Positions 1-10,913 of a stretch of 64,000 nt of DNA are shown piece after piece. Location: contig NW_027096019.1 of assembly GCF_040115645.1 (NCBI RefSeq), positions 434,001 through 498,000 of the forward strand, given 5' to 3'. This DNA is from Euwallacea fornicatus (lineage: Eukaryota; Arthropoda; Insecta; Coleoptera; Curculionidae). The notes under the pieces are model-generated. The model ran no database searches, was not told where the DNA came from, and was given only the letters and a program-made list of their open reading frames with translations. Within the stretch, counting starts at the first letter, position 1. Each line of letters starts with the position of its first letter. Made by a program: the position numbers and the translations under genes.

Positions 1-54
1 AAGTGCTCGTCGAGGTGATTCTGTGGTCAAATTTTGAAGGTATTTGAAGCTCAT

Positions 55-75
55 TTGCCGAAGTTACGGAGGTAC
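55..75 (+). other. Near-invariant box 'tttgccgaagttacgg' (first example)
   Basis: This stretch is almost unchanged across all A and B copies. The exceptions I saw are few and mostly shared by duplication: 'gccgaaattacgg', 'catttcccgaag', 'catttgtcgaag', 'catttgcagaag', 'cattcgccgaag', 'gaagttcgg', 'gaatttacg' and the adjoining 'acgtagg'. A conserved box flanked by variable sequence is what a binding site for a satellite-binding protein would look like, as the CENP-B box does in alpha satellite. It does not match the CENP-B box consensus, and no binding protein is known from this sequence. Confidence 0.5.
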
Positions 76-124
76 AAAGCTTGAAAAGCCACGAAAGTTG
101 TGTGTTTGAGCACATAAGTTACTC

Positions 125-138
125 GTTTTCTAGAAAAC
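125..138. other. 14-bp perfect palindrome, one per monomer (first example)
   Basis: 'gttttctagaaaac' reads the same on both strands. Most A copies keep it intact. Frequent alternatives are 'gttttctggaaaac' (centre broken), 'gtttctagaaaac' (one T lost, leaving a 10-bp core; Domain II), 'gttttctaaaaaac' and 'gtttatagaaaac'. It is the longest perfect dyad I found in the monomer. Dyad symmetry able to extrude as a cruciform has been reported as enriched in centromeric satellites of several eukaryotes. A role here is inference. Confidence 0.8.
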
Positions 139-279
139 TCACCAAGATACAATGAAGCCTTATTTGTCATGTTAAAGAGATCGTCGAGGTGATTCTGTGG
201 TCAAATTTTGAAGGTAGTTGGAGCTCATTTGCCGAAGTTACGGAGGTTCAAAGCTTGAAAAGTCACCAAAGAAGTGTGT

Positions 280-287
280 TGTGCACA
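280..287. other. 8-bp palindrome 'tgtgcaca' (first example)
   Basis: A second dyad about 24 bp upstream of the 14-bp one. It is intact in copies with 'gtgtgtttgtgcac' or 'gtgtgttgtgcac' and broken in copies with 'gagcac', 'gcgcac' or 'gtgcaaat'. Which form is present follows the higher-order position of the monomer. Confidence 0.6.
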
Positions 288-353
288 TAAATTACTCGTT
301 TTCTAGAAAACTCACCAAGATACAATGAAGCCTTATTTGTCATGTTAAAGTGC

Positions 354-529
354 TCGTCGAGGTGATTCTGTGGTCAAATTTTGAAGGTATTTGAAGCTCA
401 TATGCCGAAGTTACGGAGGTACAAATCTTGAAAGGTCACGAAAGATGTGTGTTTGTGCACATAAATTACTCGTTTTCTGGAAAACTCACCAAGATACAAT
501 GAAGACTTCTTAACTGTGTTAAAAAGAGT
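354..529 (+). repeat. Long A variant (176 bp) with 'cttaactgtg' tail
   Basis: This copy ends in 'cttcttaactgtgttaaaaagagt' in place of the usual 'cttatttgtcatgttaaagagc', which adds two bases. The variant recurs through Domain I, for example near 690, 1,040, 3,480, 6,260, 11,140, 13,570, 16,870, 17,400, 20,180 and last near 22,100. I did not see it in the remaining 42 kb. It is therefore a good marker of the left domain and of the duplications inside it. This first example also has a private change, 'gaagactt' for 'gaagcctt'. Confidence 0.85.
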
Positions 530-1540
530 TCGTCGATGTGATTCTGTGGTAAAATTTTTAAGGTATTTGAAGCTCATTTGCCGAAGTTACGGAGGTTCAA
601 AGCTTGAAAAGTCACGAAAGAAGTGTGTTTGTGCACATAAATTACTCGTTTTCTGGAAAACTCACCAAGATACAATGAAGCCTTCTTAACTGTGTTAAAA
701 AGAGTTCGTCGATGTGATTCTGTGGTAAAATTTTAAAGGTATTTGAAGCTCATTTGCCGAAGTTACGGAGGTTCAAATCTTGAAAGGTCACGAAAGATGT
801 GTGTTTGCGCACATAAATTACTCGTTTTCTAGAAAACTCACCAAGATACAATGAGGCCTTATTAGTCGTGTTAAAGCGCTCGTCGAGGTGATTCTGTGGT
901 CAAATTTTGAAGGTATTTGAAGCTCATTTGCCGAAGTTACGGAGGTACAAATCTTGAAAGGTCACGAAAGATGTGTGTTTGTGCACATAAATTACTCGTT
1001 TTCTGGAAAACTCACCAAGATACAATGAAGCCTTCTTAACTGTGTTAAAAAGAGTTCGTCGATGTGATTCTGTGGTAAAATTTTAAAGGTATTTGAAGCT
1101 CATTTGCCGAAGTTACGGAGGTACAAAGCTTGAAAAGTCACGAAAGAAGTGTGTTTGTGCACATAAATTACTCGTTTTCTGGAAAACTCACCAAGATACA
1201 ATGAAGCCTTATTTGTCATGTTAAAGAGATCGTCGAGGTGATTCTGTCGTCAAATTTTGAAGGTAGTTGGAGCTCATTCGCCGAAGTTACGGAGGTTCAA
1301 AGCTTGAAAAGCCACGAAAGTTGTGTGTTTGAGCACATAAGTTACTCGTTTTCTAGAAAACTCACCAAGATACAATGAAGCCTTATTTGTCATGTTAAAG
1401 AGCTCGTCGAGGTGATTCTGTCGTCAAATTTTGAAGGTAGTTGGAGCTCATTCGCCGAAGTTACGGAGGTTCAAATCTTGAAAGGTCACGAAAGATGTGT
1501 GTTTGTGCACATAAATTACTCGTTTTCTAGAAAACTCACC

Positions 1541-4500
1541 GAGATATAATGAAGCCTTATTTGTCGTGTTAAAGTGCTCGTCGATGTGATTCTGTGGTAA
1601 AATTTTGAAGGTATTTGAAGCTCATTTGCCGAAGTTACGGAGGTTCAAAGCTTGAAAAGTCACGAAAGATGTGTGTTTGAGCACATAAATTACTCGTTTT
1701 CTAGAAAACTCACCAAGATACAATGAAGCCGTCTTAGTCGTGTGAAAGAGCTCGTTGAAGTGATTCTGTGGTAAAATTTTGAAGCGATTTGGAGCTCATT
1801 TGCCGAAGTTACGGAGGTTCAAATCTTGAAAGGTCACGAAAGATGTGTGTTTGCGCACATAAATTACTCGTTTTCTAGAAAACTCACCAAGATACATGAA
1901 GCCTTATTTGTCATGTTAAAGAGATCGTCGAGGTGATTCTGTGGTCTAATTTTGAAGGTAGTTGGAGCTCATTTGCCGAAGTTACGGAGGTTCAAAGCTT
2001 GAAAAGCCACGAAAGTTGTGTGTTTGAGCACATATGTTACTCGTTTTCTAGAAAACTCACCAAGATACAATGAAGCCTTATATGTCATGTTAAAGAGCTC
2101 GTCGAGGTGATTCTGTGGTCCAATTTTGAAGGTACTTGGAGCTCATTTGCCGAAGTTACGGAGGGTCAAAGTTTGAAAAGTCACGAAAGAAGTGTGTTGT
2201 GCACATAAATTACTCGTTTTCTAGAAAACTCACCAAGATACAATGAAGCCTTATTTGTCATGTTAAAGAGATCGTCGAGGTGATTCTGTGGTCCAATTTT
2301 GAAGGTACTTGGAGCTCATTTGCCGAAGTTACGGAGGATCAAAATTTGAAAAGTCACGAAAGAAGTGTGTTGTGCACATAAATTACTCGTTTTCTGGAAA
2401 ACTCACCAAGATACAATAAGGCCTTATTAGTCGTGTTAAAGTGCTCGTCGAGGTGATTCTGTGGTAAAATTTTGAAGGTACTTGAAGCTCATTTGCCGAA
2501 GTTACGGAGGTTCGAATCTTGAAAAGCCACGAAAGTTGTGTGTTTGAGCACATAAGTTACTCGTTTTCTAGAAAACTCACCAAGATACAATGAAGCCTTA
2601 TTTGTCATGTTAAAGAGATCGACGAGGTGATTCTGTGGTCAAATTTTGAAGGTAGTTGGAGCTCATTTGCCGAAGTTACGGAGGTTCAAAGCTTGAAAAG
2701 TCACGAAAGTTGTGTGTTTGAGCACATAAATTACTCGTTTTCTAGAAAACTCACCTAGATACACTGAGGCCTTATTTGTCATGTTAAAGAGCTCGTCGAG
2801 GTGATTCTGTGGTCAAAATTTGAAGGTAGGTGGAGCTCATTTGCCGAAATTACGGAGGTTCAAAGCTTGAAAAATCACGAAAGATGTGTGTTTGAGCACA
2901 TAAGTTACTCGTTTTCTAGAAAACTCACCAAGATACAATGAGGCCTTATTAGTCGTGTTAAAGTGCTCGTCGAGGTGATTCTGTGGTCAAAATTTGAAGG
3001 TAGTTGGAGCTCATTTGCCGAAATTACGGAGGTTCAAAGCTTGAAAAATCACGAAAGATGTGTGTTTGAGCACATAAGTTACTCGTTTTCTAGAAAACTC
3101 ACCAAGATACAATGAGGCCTTATTAGTCGTGTTAAAGTGCTCGTCGAGGTGATTCTGTGGTCAAATTTTGAAGGTATTTGAAGCTCATATGCCGAAGTTA
3201 CGGAGGTACAAATCTTGAAAGGTCACGAAAGATGTGTGTTTGTGCACATAAATTACTCGTTTTCTAGAAAACTCACCAAGATACAATGAGGCCTTATTAG
3301 TCGTGTTAAAGTGCTCGTCGAGGTGATTCTGTGGTCAAATTTTGAAGGTATTTGAAGCTCATATGCCGAAGTTACGGAGGTACAAATCTTGAAAGGTCAC
3401 GAAAGATGTGTGTTTGTGCACATAAATTACTCGTTTTCTGGAAAACTCACCAAGATACAATGAAGCCTTCTTAACTGTGTTAAAAAGAGTTCGTCGATGT
3501 GATTCTGTGGTAAAATTTTTAAGGTATTTGAAGCTCATTTGCCGAAGTTACGGAGGTTCAAAGCTTGAAAAGTCACGAAAGAAGTGTGTTTGTGCACATA
3601 AATTACTCGTTTTCTGGAAAACTCACCAAGATACAATGAAGCCTTCTTAACTGTGTTAAAAAGAGTTCGTCGATGTGATTCTGTGGTAAAATTTTAAAGG
3701 TATTTGAAGCTCATTTGCCGAAGTTACGGAGGTTCAAATCTTGAAAGGTCACGAAAGATGTGTGTTTGTGCACATAAATTACTCGTTTTCTAGAAAACTC
3801 ACCGAGATATAATGAAGCCTTATTTGTCGTGTTAAAGTGCTCGTCGATGTGATTCTGTGGTAAAATTTTGAAGGTATTTGAAGCTCATTTGCCGAAGTTA
3901 CGGAGGTTCAAAGCTTGAAAAGTCACGAAAGATGTGTGTTTGAGCACATAAATTACTCGTTTTCTAGAAAACTCACCAAGATACAATGAAGCCGTCTTAG
4001 TCGTGTGAAAGAGCTCGTTGAAGTGATTCTGTGGTAAAATTTTGAAGCGATTTGGAGCTCATTTGCCGAAGTTACGGAGGTTCAAATCTTGAAAGGTCAC
4101 GAAAGATGTGTGTTTGCGCACATAAATTACTCGTTTTCTAGAAAACTCACCAAGATACATGAAGCCTTATTTGTCATGTTAAAGAGATCGTCGAGGTGAT
4201 TCTGTGGTCTAATTTTGAAGGTAGTTGGAGCTCATTTGCCGAAGTTACGGAGGTTCAAAGCTTGAAAAGCCACGAAAGTTGTGTGTTTGAGCACATATGT
4301 TACTCGTTTTCTAGAAAACTCACCAAGATACAATGAAGCCTTATATGTCATGTTAAAGAGCTCGTCGAGGTGATTCTGTGGTCCAATTTTGAAGGTACTT
4401 GGAGCTCATTTGCCGAAGTTACGGAGGGTCAAAGTTTGAAAAGTCACGAAAGAAGTGTGTTGTGCACATAAATTACTCGTTTTCTAGAAAACTCACCAAG

Positions 4501-6066
4501 ATACAATGAAGCCTTATTTGTCATGTTAAAGAGATCGTCGAGGTGATTCTGTGGTCCAATTTTGAAGGTACTTGGAGCTCATTTGCCGAAGTTACGGAGG
4601 ATCAAAATTTGAAAAGTCACGAAAGAAGTGTGTTGTGCACATAAATTACTCGTTTTCTGGAAAACTCACCAAGATACAATAAGGCCTTATTAGTCGTGTT
4701 AAAGTGCTCGTCGAGGTGATTCTGTGGTAAAATTTTGAAGGTACTTGAAGCTCATTTGCCGAAGTTACGGAGGTTCGAATCTTGAAAAGCCACGAAAGTT
4801 GTGTGTTTGAGCACATAAGTTACTCGTTTTCTAGAAAACTCACCAAGATACAATGAAGCCTTATTTGTCATGTTAAAGAGATCGACGAGGTGATTCTGTG
4901 GTCAAATTTTGAAGGTAGTTGGAGCTCATTTGCCGAAGTTACGGAGGTTCAAAGCTTGAAAAGTCACGAAAGTTGTGTGTTTGAGCACATAAATTACTCG
5001 TTTTCTAAAAAACTCACCTAGATACACTGAGGCCTTATTTGTCATGTTAAAGAGCTCGTCGAGGTGATTCTGTGGTCAAAATTTGAAGGTAGGTGGAGCT
5101 CATTTGCCGAAATTACGGAGGTTCAAAGCTTGAAAAATCACGAAAGATGTGTGTTTGAGCACATAAGTTACTCGTTTTCTAGAAAACTCACCAAGATACA
5201 ATGAGGCCTTATTAGTCGTGTTAAAGTGCTCGTCGAGGTGATTCTGTGGTCAAAATTTGAAGGTAGTTGGAGCTCATTTGCCGAAATTACGGAGGTTCAA
5301 AGCTTGAAAAATCACGAAAGATGTGTGTTTGAGCACATAAGTTACTCGTTTTCTAGAAAACTCACCAAGATACAATGAGGCCTTATTAGTCGTGTTAAAG
5401 TGCTCGTCGAGGTGATTCTGTGGTCAAATTTTGAAGGTATTTGAAGCTCATATGCCGAAGTTACGGAGGTACAAATCTTGAAAGGTCACGAAAGATGTGT
5501 GTTTGTGCACATAAATTACTCGTTTTCTAGAAAACTCACCAAGATACAATGAGGCCTTATTAGTCGTGTTAAAGTGCTCGTCGAGGTGATTCTGTGGTCA
5601 AATTTTGAAGGTATTTGAAGCTCATATGCCGAAGTTACGGAGGTACAAATCTTGAAAGGTCACGAAAGATGTGTGTTTGTGCACATAAATTACTCGTTTT
5701 CTGGAAAACTCACCAAGATACAATGAAGCCTTCTTAACTGTGTTAAAAAGAGTTCGTCGATGTGATTCTGTGGTAAAATTTTTAAGGTATTTGAAGCTCA
5801 TTTGCCGAAGTTACGGAGGTTCAAAGCTTGAAAAGTCACGAAAGAAGTGTGTTTGTGCACATAAATTACTCGTTTTCTGGAAAACTCACCAAGATACAAT
5901 GAAGCCTTCTTAACTGTGTTAAAAAGAGTTCGTCGATGTGATTCTGTGGTAAAATTTTAAAGGTATTTGAAGCTCATTTGCCGAAGTTACGGAGGTTCAA
6001 ATCTTGAAAGGTCACGAAAGATGTGTGTTTGTGCACATAAATTACTCGTTTTCTAGAAAACTCACC
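1541..6066. repeat. Tandem duplication of a 13-monomer unit (2,263 bp x 2)
   Basis: The rare variant 'gagatataatg' lies at 1541 and again at 3804, exactly 2,263 bp apart. 'gtcttagtcgtgtg' (1731 and 3994) and the private change 'ggtaggtgg' (near 2825 and 5088) give the same distance. The match begins at about 1,455 in the first copy and breaks at about 6,063 in the second, where 'gagatata' is replaced by 'aagatacaatgagg'. The only difference noticed is 'ttttctaaaaaac' near 5,004 against 'ttttctagaaaac' in the first copy. Two almost identical 13-mers side by side indicate a recent unequal exchange, or an assembly duplication that long reads should test. Confidence 0.9.
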
Positions 6067-7423
6067 AAGATACAATGAGGCCTTATTAGTCGTGTTAAAG
6101 TGCTCGTCGAGGTGATTCTGTGGTCAAATTTTGAAGGTATTTGAAGCTCATTTGCCGAAGTTACGGAGGTACAAATCTTGAAAGGTCACGAAAGATGTGT
6201 GTTTGTGCACATAAATTACTCGTTTTCTGGAAAACTCACCAAGATACAATGAAGCCTTCTTAACTGTGTTAAAAAGAGTTCGTCGATGTGATTCTGTGGT
6301 AAAATTTTAAAGGTATTTGAAGCTCATTTGCCGAAGTTACGGAGGTACAAAGCTTGAAAAGTCACGAAAGAAGTGTGTTTGTGCACATAAATTACTCGTT
6401 TTCTGGAAAACTCACCAAGATACAATGAAGCCTTATTTGTCATGTTAAAGAGATCGTCGAGGTGATTCTGTCGTCAAATTTTGAAGGTAGTTGGAGCTCA
6501 TTCGCCGAAGTTACGGAGGTTCAAAGCTTGAAAAGCCACGAAAGTTGTGTGTTTGAGCACATAAGTTACTCGTTTTCTAGAAAACTCACCAAGATACAAT
6601 GAAGCCTTATTTGTCATGTTAAAGAGCTCGTCGAGGTGATTCTCTGGTCCAATTTTGAAGGTACTTGGAGCTCATTTGCCGAAGTTACGGAGGGTCAAAG
6701 TTTGAAAAGTCACGAAAGAAGTGTGTTGTGCACATAAATTACTCGTTTTCTGGAAAACTCACCAAGATACAATGAAGCCTTCTTAACTGTGTTAAAAAGA
6801 GTTCGTCGATGTGATTCTGTGGTCAAATTTTGAAGGTATTTGAAGCTCATTTGCCGAAGTTACGGAGGTACAAATCTTGAAAGGTCACGAAAGATGTGTG
6901 TTTGTGCACATAAATTACTCGTTTTCTAGAAAACTCATCAAGATACAATGAAGCCGTCTTAGTCGTGTGAAAGAGCTCGTTGAAGTGATTCTGTGGTCTA
7001 ATTTTGAAGGTAGTTGGAGCTCATTTGCCGAAGTTACGGAGGTTCAAAGCTTGAAAAGCCACGAAAGTTGTGTGTTTGAGCACATAAGTTACTCGTTTTC
7101 TAGAAAACTCACCAAGATACAATGAAGCCTTATTTGTCATGTTAAAGAGCTCGTCGAGGTGATTCTCTGGTCCAATTTTGAAGGTACTTGGAGCTCATTT
7201 GCCGAAGTTACGGAGGGTCAAAGTTTGAAAAGTCACGAAAGAAGTGTGTTGTGCACATAAATTACTCGTTTTCTAGAAAACTCACCAAGATACAATGAAG
7301 CCTTATTTGTCATGTTAAAGAGATCGTCGAGGTGATTCTGTGGTCCAATTTTGAAGGTACTTGGAGCTCATTTGCCGAAGTTACGGAGGATCAAAGTTTG
7401 AAAAGTCACGAAAGAAGTGTGTT

Positions 7424-9963
7424 GTGCACATAAATAACTCGTTTTCTGGAAAACTCACCAAGATACAATGAAGCCTTATTTGTCATGTTAAAGAGATCGT
7501 CGAGGTGATTCTGTGGTCAAATTTTGAAGGTAGTTGGAGCTCATTTGCCGAAGTTACGGAGGTTCATAGCTTGAAAAGCCACGAAAGTTGTGTGTTTGAG
7601 CTCATAAGTTACTCGTTTTCTAGAAAACTCTCCAAGATACAATGAAGCCTTATTTGTCATGTTAAAGAGATCGTCGAGGTGATTCTGTGGTCCAATTTTG
7701 AAGGTACTTGGAGCTCATTTGCCGAAGTTACGGAGGGTCAAAGTTTGAAAAGTCACGATAGAAGTGTGTTGTGCACATAAATTACTCGTTTTCTAGAAAA
7801 CTCACCAAGATACAATGAAGCCTTATTTGTCATGTTAAAGAGCTCGTCGAGGTGATTCTGTGGTAAAATTTTGAAGGTATTTGAAGCTCATTTGCCGAAG
7901 TTACGGAGGTTCAAATCTTGAAAGGTCACGAAAGATGTGTGTTTGTGCACATAAATTACTCGTTTTCTAGAAAACTCACCGAGATATAATGAAGCCTTAT
8001 TTGTCGTGTTAAAGTGCTCGTCGAGGTGATTCTGTGGTCAAATTTTGAAGCTATTTGGAGCTCATTTGCCGAAGTTACGGAGTTTCAAAGCTTGAAAAGT
8101 CACGAAAGATGTGTGTTTGTGCACATAAATTACTCGTTTTCTAGAAAAATCACCAAGATACAATGAAGCCTTATTTGTCATGTTAAAGAGATCGTCGAGG
8201 TGATTCTGTGGTCAAATTTTGAAGGTAGTTGGAGCTCATTTGCCGAAGTTACGGAGGGTCAAATTTTGAAAAGTCACGAAAGAAGTGTGTTGTGCACATA
8301 AATTACTCGTTTTCTAGAAAACTCACCAAGATACAATGAAGCCTTATTAGTCGTGTTAAAGTGCTCGTCGAGGTGATTCTGTGGTCAAATTTTGAAGGTA
8401 TTTGAAGCTCATTTGCCGAAGTTACGGAGGTACAAAGCTTGAAAAGCCACGAAAGTTGTGTGTTTGAGCACATAAGTTACTCGTTTTCTAGAAAACTCAC
8501 CAAGATACAATGAAGCCTTATTTGTCATGTTAAAGAGCTCGTCGAGGTGATTCTGTGGTAAAATTTTGAAGGTACTTGAAGCTCATTTGCCGAAGTTACG
8601 GAGGTTCAAATCTTGAAAAGCCACGAAAGTTGTGTGTTTGAGCACATAAGTTACTCGTTTTCTAGAAAACTCACCAAGATACAATGAAGCCTTATTTGTC
8701 ATGTTAAAGAGATCGACGAGGTGATTCTGTGGTCAAATTTTGAAGGTAGTTGGAGCTCATTTGCCGAAGTTACGGAGGTTCAAAGCTTGAAAAGTCACGA
8801 AAGTTGTGTGTTTGAGCACATAAATTACTCGTTTTCAAGAAAACTCACCAAGATACACTGAGGCCTTATTTGTCATGTTAAAGAGCTCGTCGAGGTGATT
8901 CTGTGGTCAAAATTTGAAGGTAGTTGGAGCTCATTTGCCGAAATTACGGAGGTTCAAAGCTTGAAAAATCACGAAAGATGTGTGTTTGAGCACATAAGTT
9001 ACTCGTTTTCTAGAAAACTCACCAAGATACAATGAGGCCTTATTAGTCGTGTTAAAGTGCTCGTCGAGGTGATTCTGTGGTCAAATTTTGAAGGTAGTTG
9101 GAGCTCATTTGCCGAAGTTACGGAGGTTCAAAGCTTGAAAAGTCACGAAAGAAGTGTGTTTGTGCACATAAATAACTCGTTTTCTGGAAAACTCACCAAG
9201 ATACAATGAAGCCTTATTTGTCATGTTAAAGAGATCGTCGAGGTGATTCTGTGGTCAAATTTTGAAGGTAGTTGGAGCTCATTTGCCGAAGTTACGGAGG
9301 TTCATAGCTTGAAAAGCCACGAAAGTTGTGTGTTTGAGCTCATAAGTTACTCGTTTTCTAGAAAACTCTCCAAGATACAATGAAGCCTTATTTGTCATGT
9401 TAAAGAGATCGTCGAGGTGATTCTGTGGTCCAATTTTGAAGGTACTTGGAGCTCATTTGCCGAAGTTACGGAGGGTCAAAGTTTGAAAAGTCACGATAGA
9501 AGTGTGTTGTGCACATAAATTACTCGTTTTCTAGAAAACTCACCAAGATACAATGAAGCCTTATTTGTCATGTTAAAGAGCTCGTCGAGGTGATTCTGTG
9601 GTAAAATTTTGAAGGTATTTGAAGCTCATTTGCCGAAGTTACGGAGGTTCAAATCTTGAAAGGTCACGAAAGATGTGTGTTTGTGCACATAAATTACTCG
9701 TTTTCTAGAAAACTCACCGAGATATAATGAAGCCTTATTTGTCGTGTTAAAGTGCTCGTCGAGGTGATTCTGTGGTCAAATGTTGAAGCTATTTGGAGCT
9801 CATTTGCCGAAGTTACGGAGTTTCAAAGCTTGAAAAGTCACGAAAGATGTGTGTTTGTGCACATAAATTACTCGTTTTCTAGAAAAATCACCAAGATACA
9901 ATGAAGCCTTATTTGTCATGTTAAAGAGATCGTCGAGGTGATTCTGTGGTCAAATTTTGAAGG
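7424..9963. repeat. Tandem duplication of a 10-monomer unit (1,738 bp, second copy partial)
   Basis: Private variants repeat at a fixed offset of 1,738 bp: 'taaataactcg' at 7431 and 9169, 'ttcatagcttg' at 7563 and 9301, and 'aaactctccaag' near 7626 and 9364. The first copy spans about 7,424-9,161. The second matches only to about 9,963, where 'ggtagttgg' is replaced by 'ggtatttga'. One difference was noticed: 'caaatgttgaag' near 9,778. The same trio of variants recurs once more near 22.2-22.4 kb, which shows that the cassette has also moved within the array. Confidence 0.85.
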
Positions 9964-10913
9964 TATTTGAAGCTCATTTGCCGAAGTTACGGAGGTACAA
10001 AGCTTGAAAAGCCACGAAAGTTGTGTGTTTGAGCACATAAGTTACTCGTTTTCTAGAAAACTCACCAAGATACAATGAAGCCTTATTTGTCATGTTAAAG
10101 AGATCGTCGAGGTGATTCTGTGGTCAAATTTTGAAGGTAGTTGGAGCTCATTTGCCGAAGTTACGGAGGTTCAAAGCTTGAAAAGTCACCAAAGAAGTGT
10201 GTTGTGCACATAAATTACTCGTTTTCTAGAAAACTCACCAAGATACAATGAAGCCTTATTTGTCATGTTAAAGAGCTCGTCGAGGTGATTCTGTGGTAAA
10301 ATTTTGAAGGTATTTGAAGCTCATTTGCCGAAGTTACGGAGGTTCAAATCTTGAAAGGTCACGAAAGATGTGTGTTTGTGCACATAAATTACTCGTTTTC
10401 TAGAAAACTCACCAAGATACAATGAGGCCTTATTAGTCGTGTTAAAGTGCTCGTCGAGGTGATTCTGTGGTCAAATTTTGAAGGTATTTGAAGCTCATAT
10501 GCCGAAGTTACGGAGGTACAAATCTTGAAAGGTCACGAAGGATGTGTGTTTGTGCACATAAATTACTCGTTTTCTGGAAAACTCACCAAGATACAATGAA
10601 GCCTTCTTAACTGTGTTAAAAAGAGTTCGTCGATGTGATTCTGTGGTAAAATTTTTAAGGTATTTGAAGCTCATTTGCCGAAGTTACGGAGGTTCAAAGC
10701 TTGAAAAGTCACGAAAGAAGTGTGTTTGTGCACATAAATTACTCGTTTTCTGGAAAACTCACCAAGATACAATGAAGCCTTATTTGTCATGTTAAAGAGA
10801 TCGTCGAGGTGATTCTGTCGTCAAATTTTGAAGGTAGTTGGAGCTCATTCGCCGAAGTTACGGAGGTTCAAAGCTTGAAAAGCCACGAAAGTTGTGTGTT
10901 TGAGCACATAAGT

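Larger units (their letters stand above)
7..180 (+). repeat. Reference type A monomer (174 bp)
   Basis: First complete copy, in the register starting at 'tcgtcgagg'. In order it holds: an imperfect dyad 'ctcgtcgag' that begins one base before the start; the A-specific stretch 'gtggtcaaattttgaaggta'; the near-invariant box 'ttgccgaagttacgg'; an 'agcttgaaaag' segment; the GT-rich 'gttgtgtgtttgagcac'; the palindrome 'gttttctagaaaac' at 125-138; 'gatacaatgaagcc'; and the A-specific tail 'ttatttgtcatgttaaag'. The register is arbitrary because no biological start of the unit is known. Common A sub-variants differ at 'ggtatttgaag', 'ggtagttggag' or 'ggtacttggag', and at 'aaagcttg', 'aaatcttg' or 'aaagtttg'. 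Confidence 0.95.

Noticed and set aside
10613..10795. 60-codon open frame on the + strand
   Set aside because: It runs across two satellite monomers and exists only because of local variants such as the 'cttaactgtg' tail. Neighbouring copies carry stops, and it resembles no known protein.
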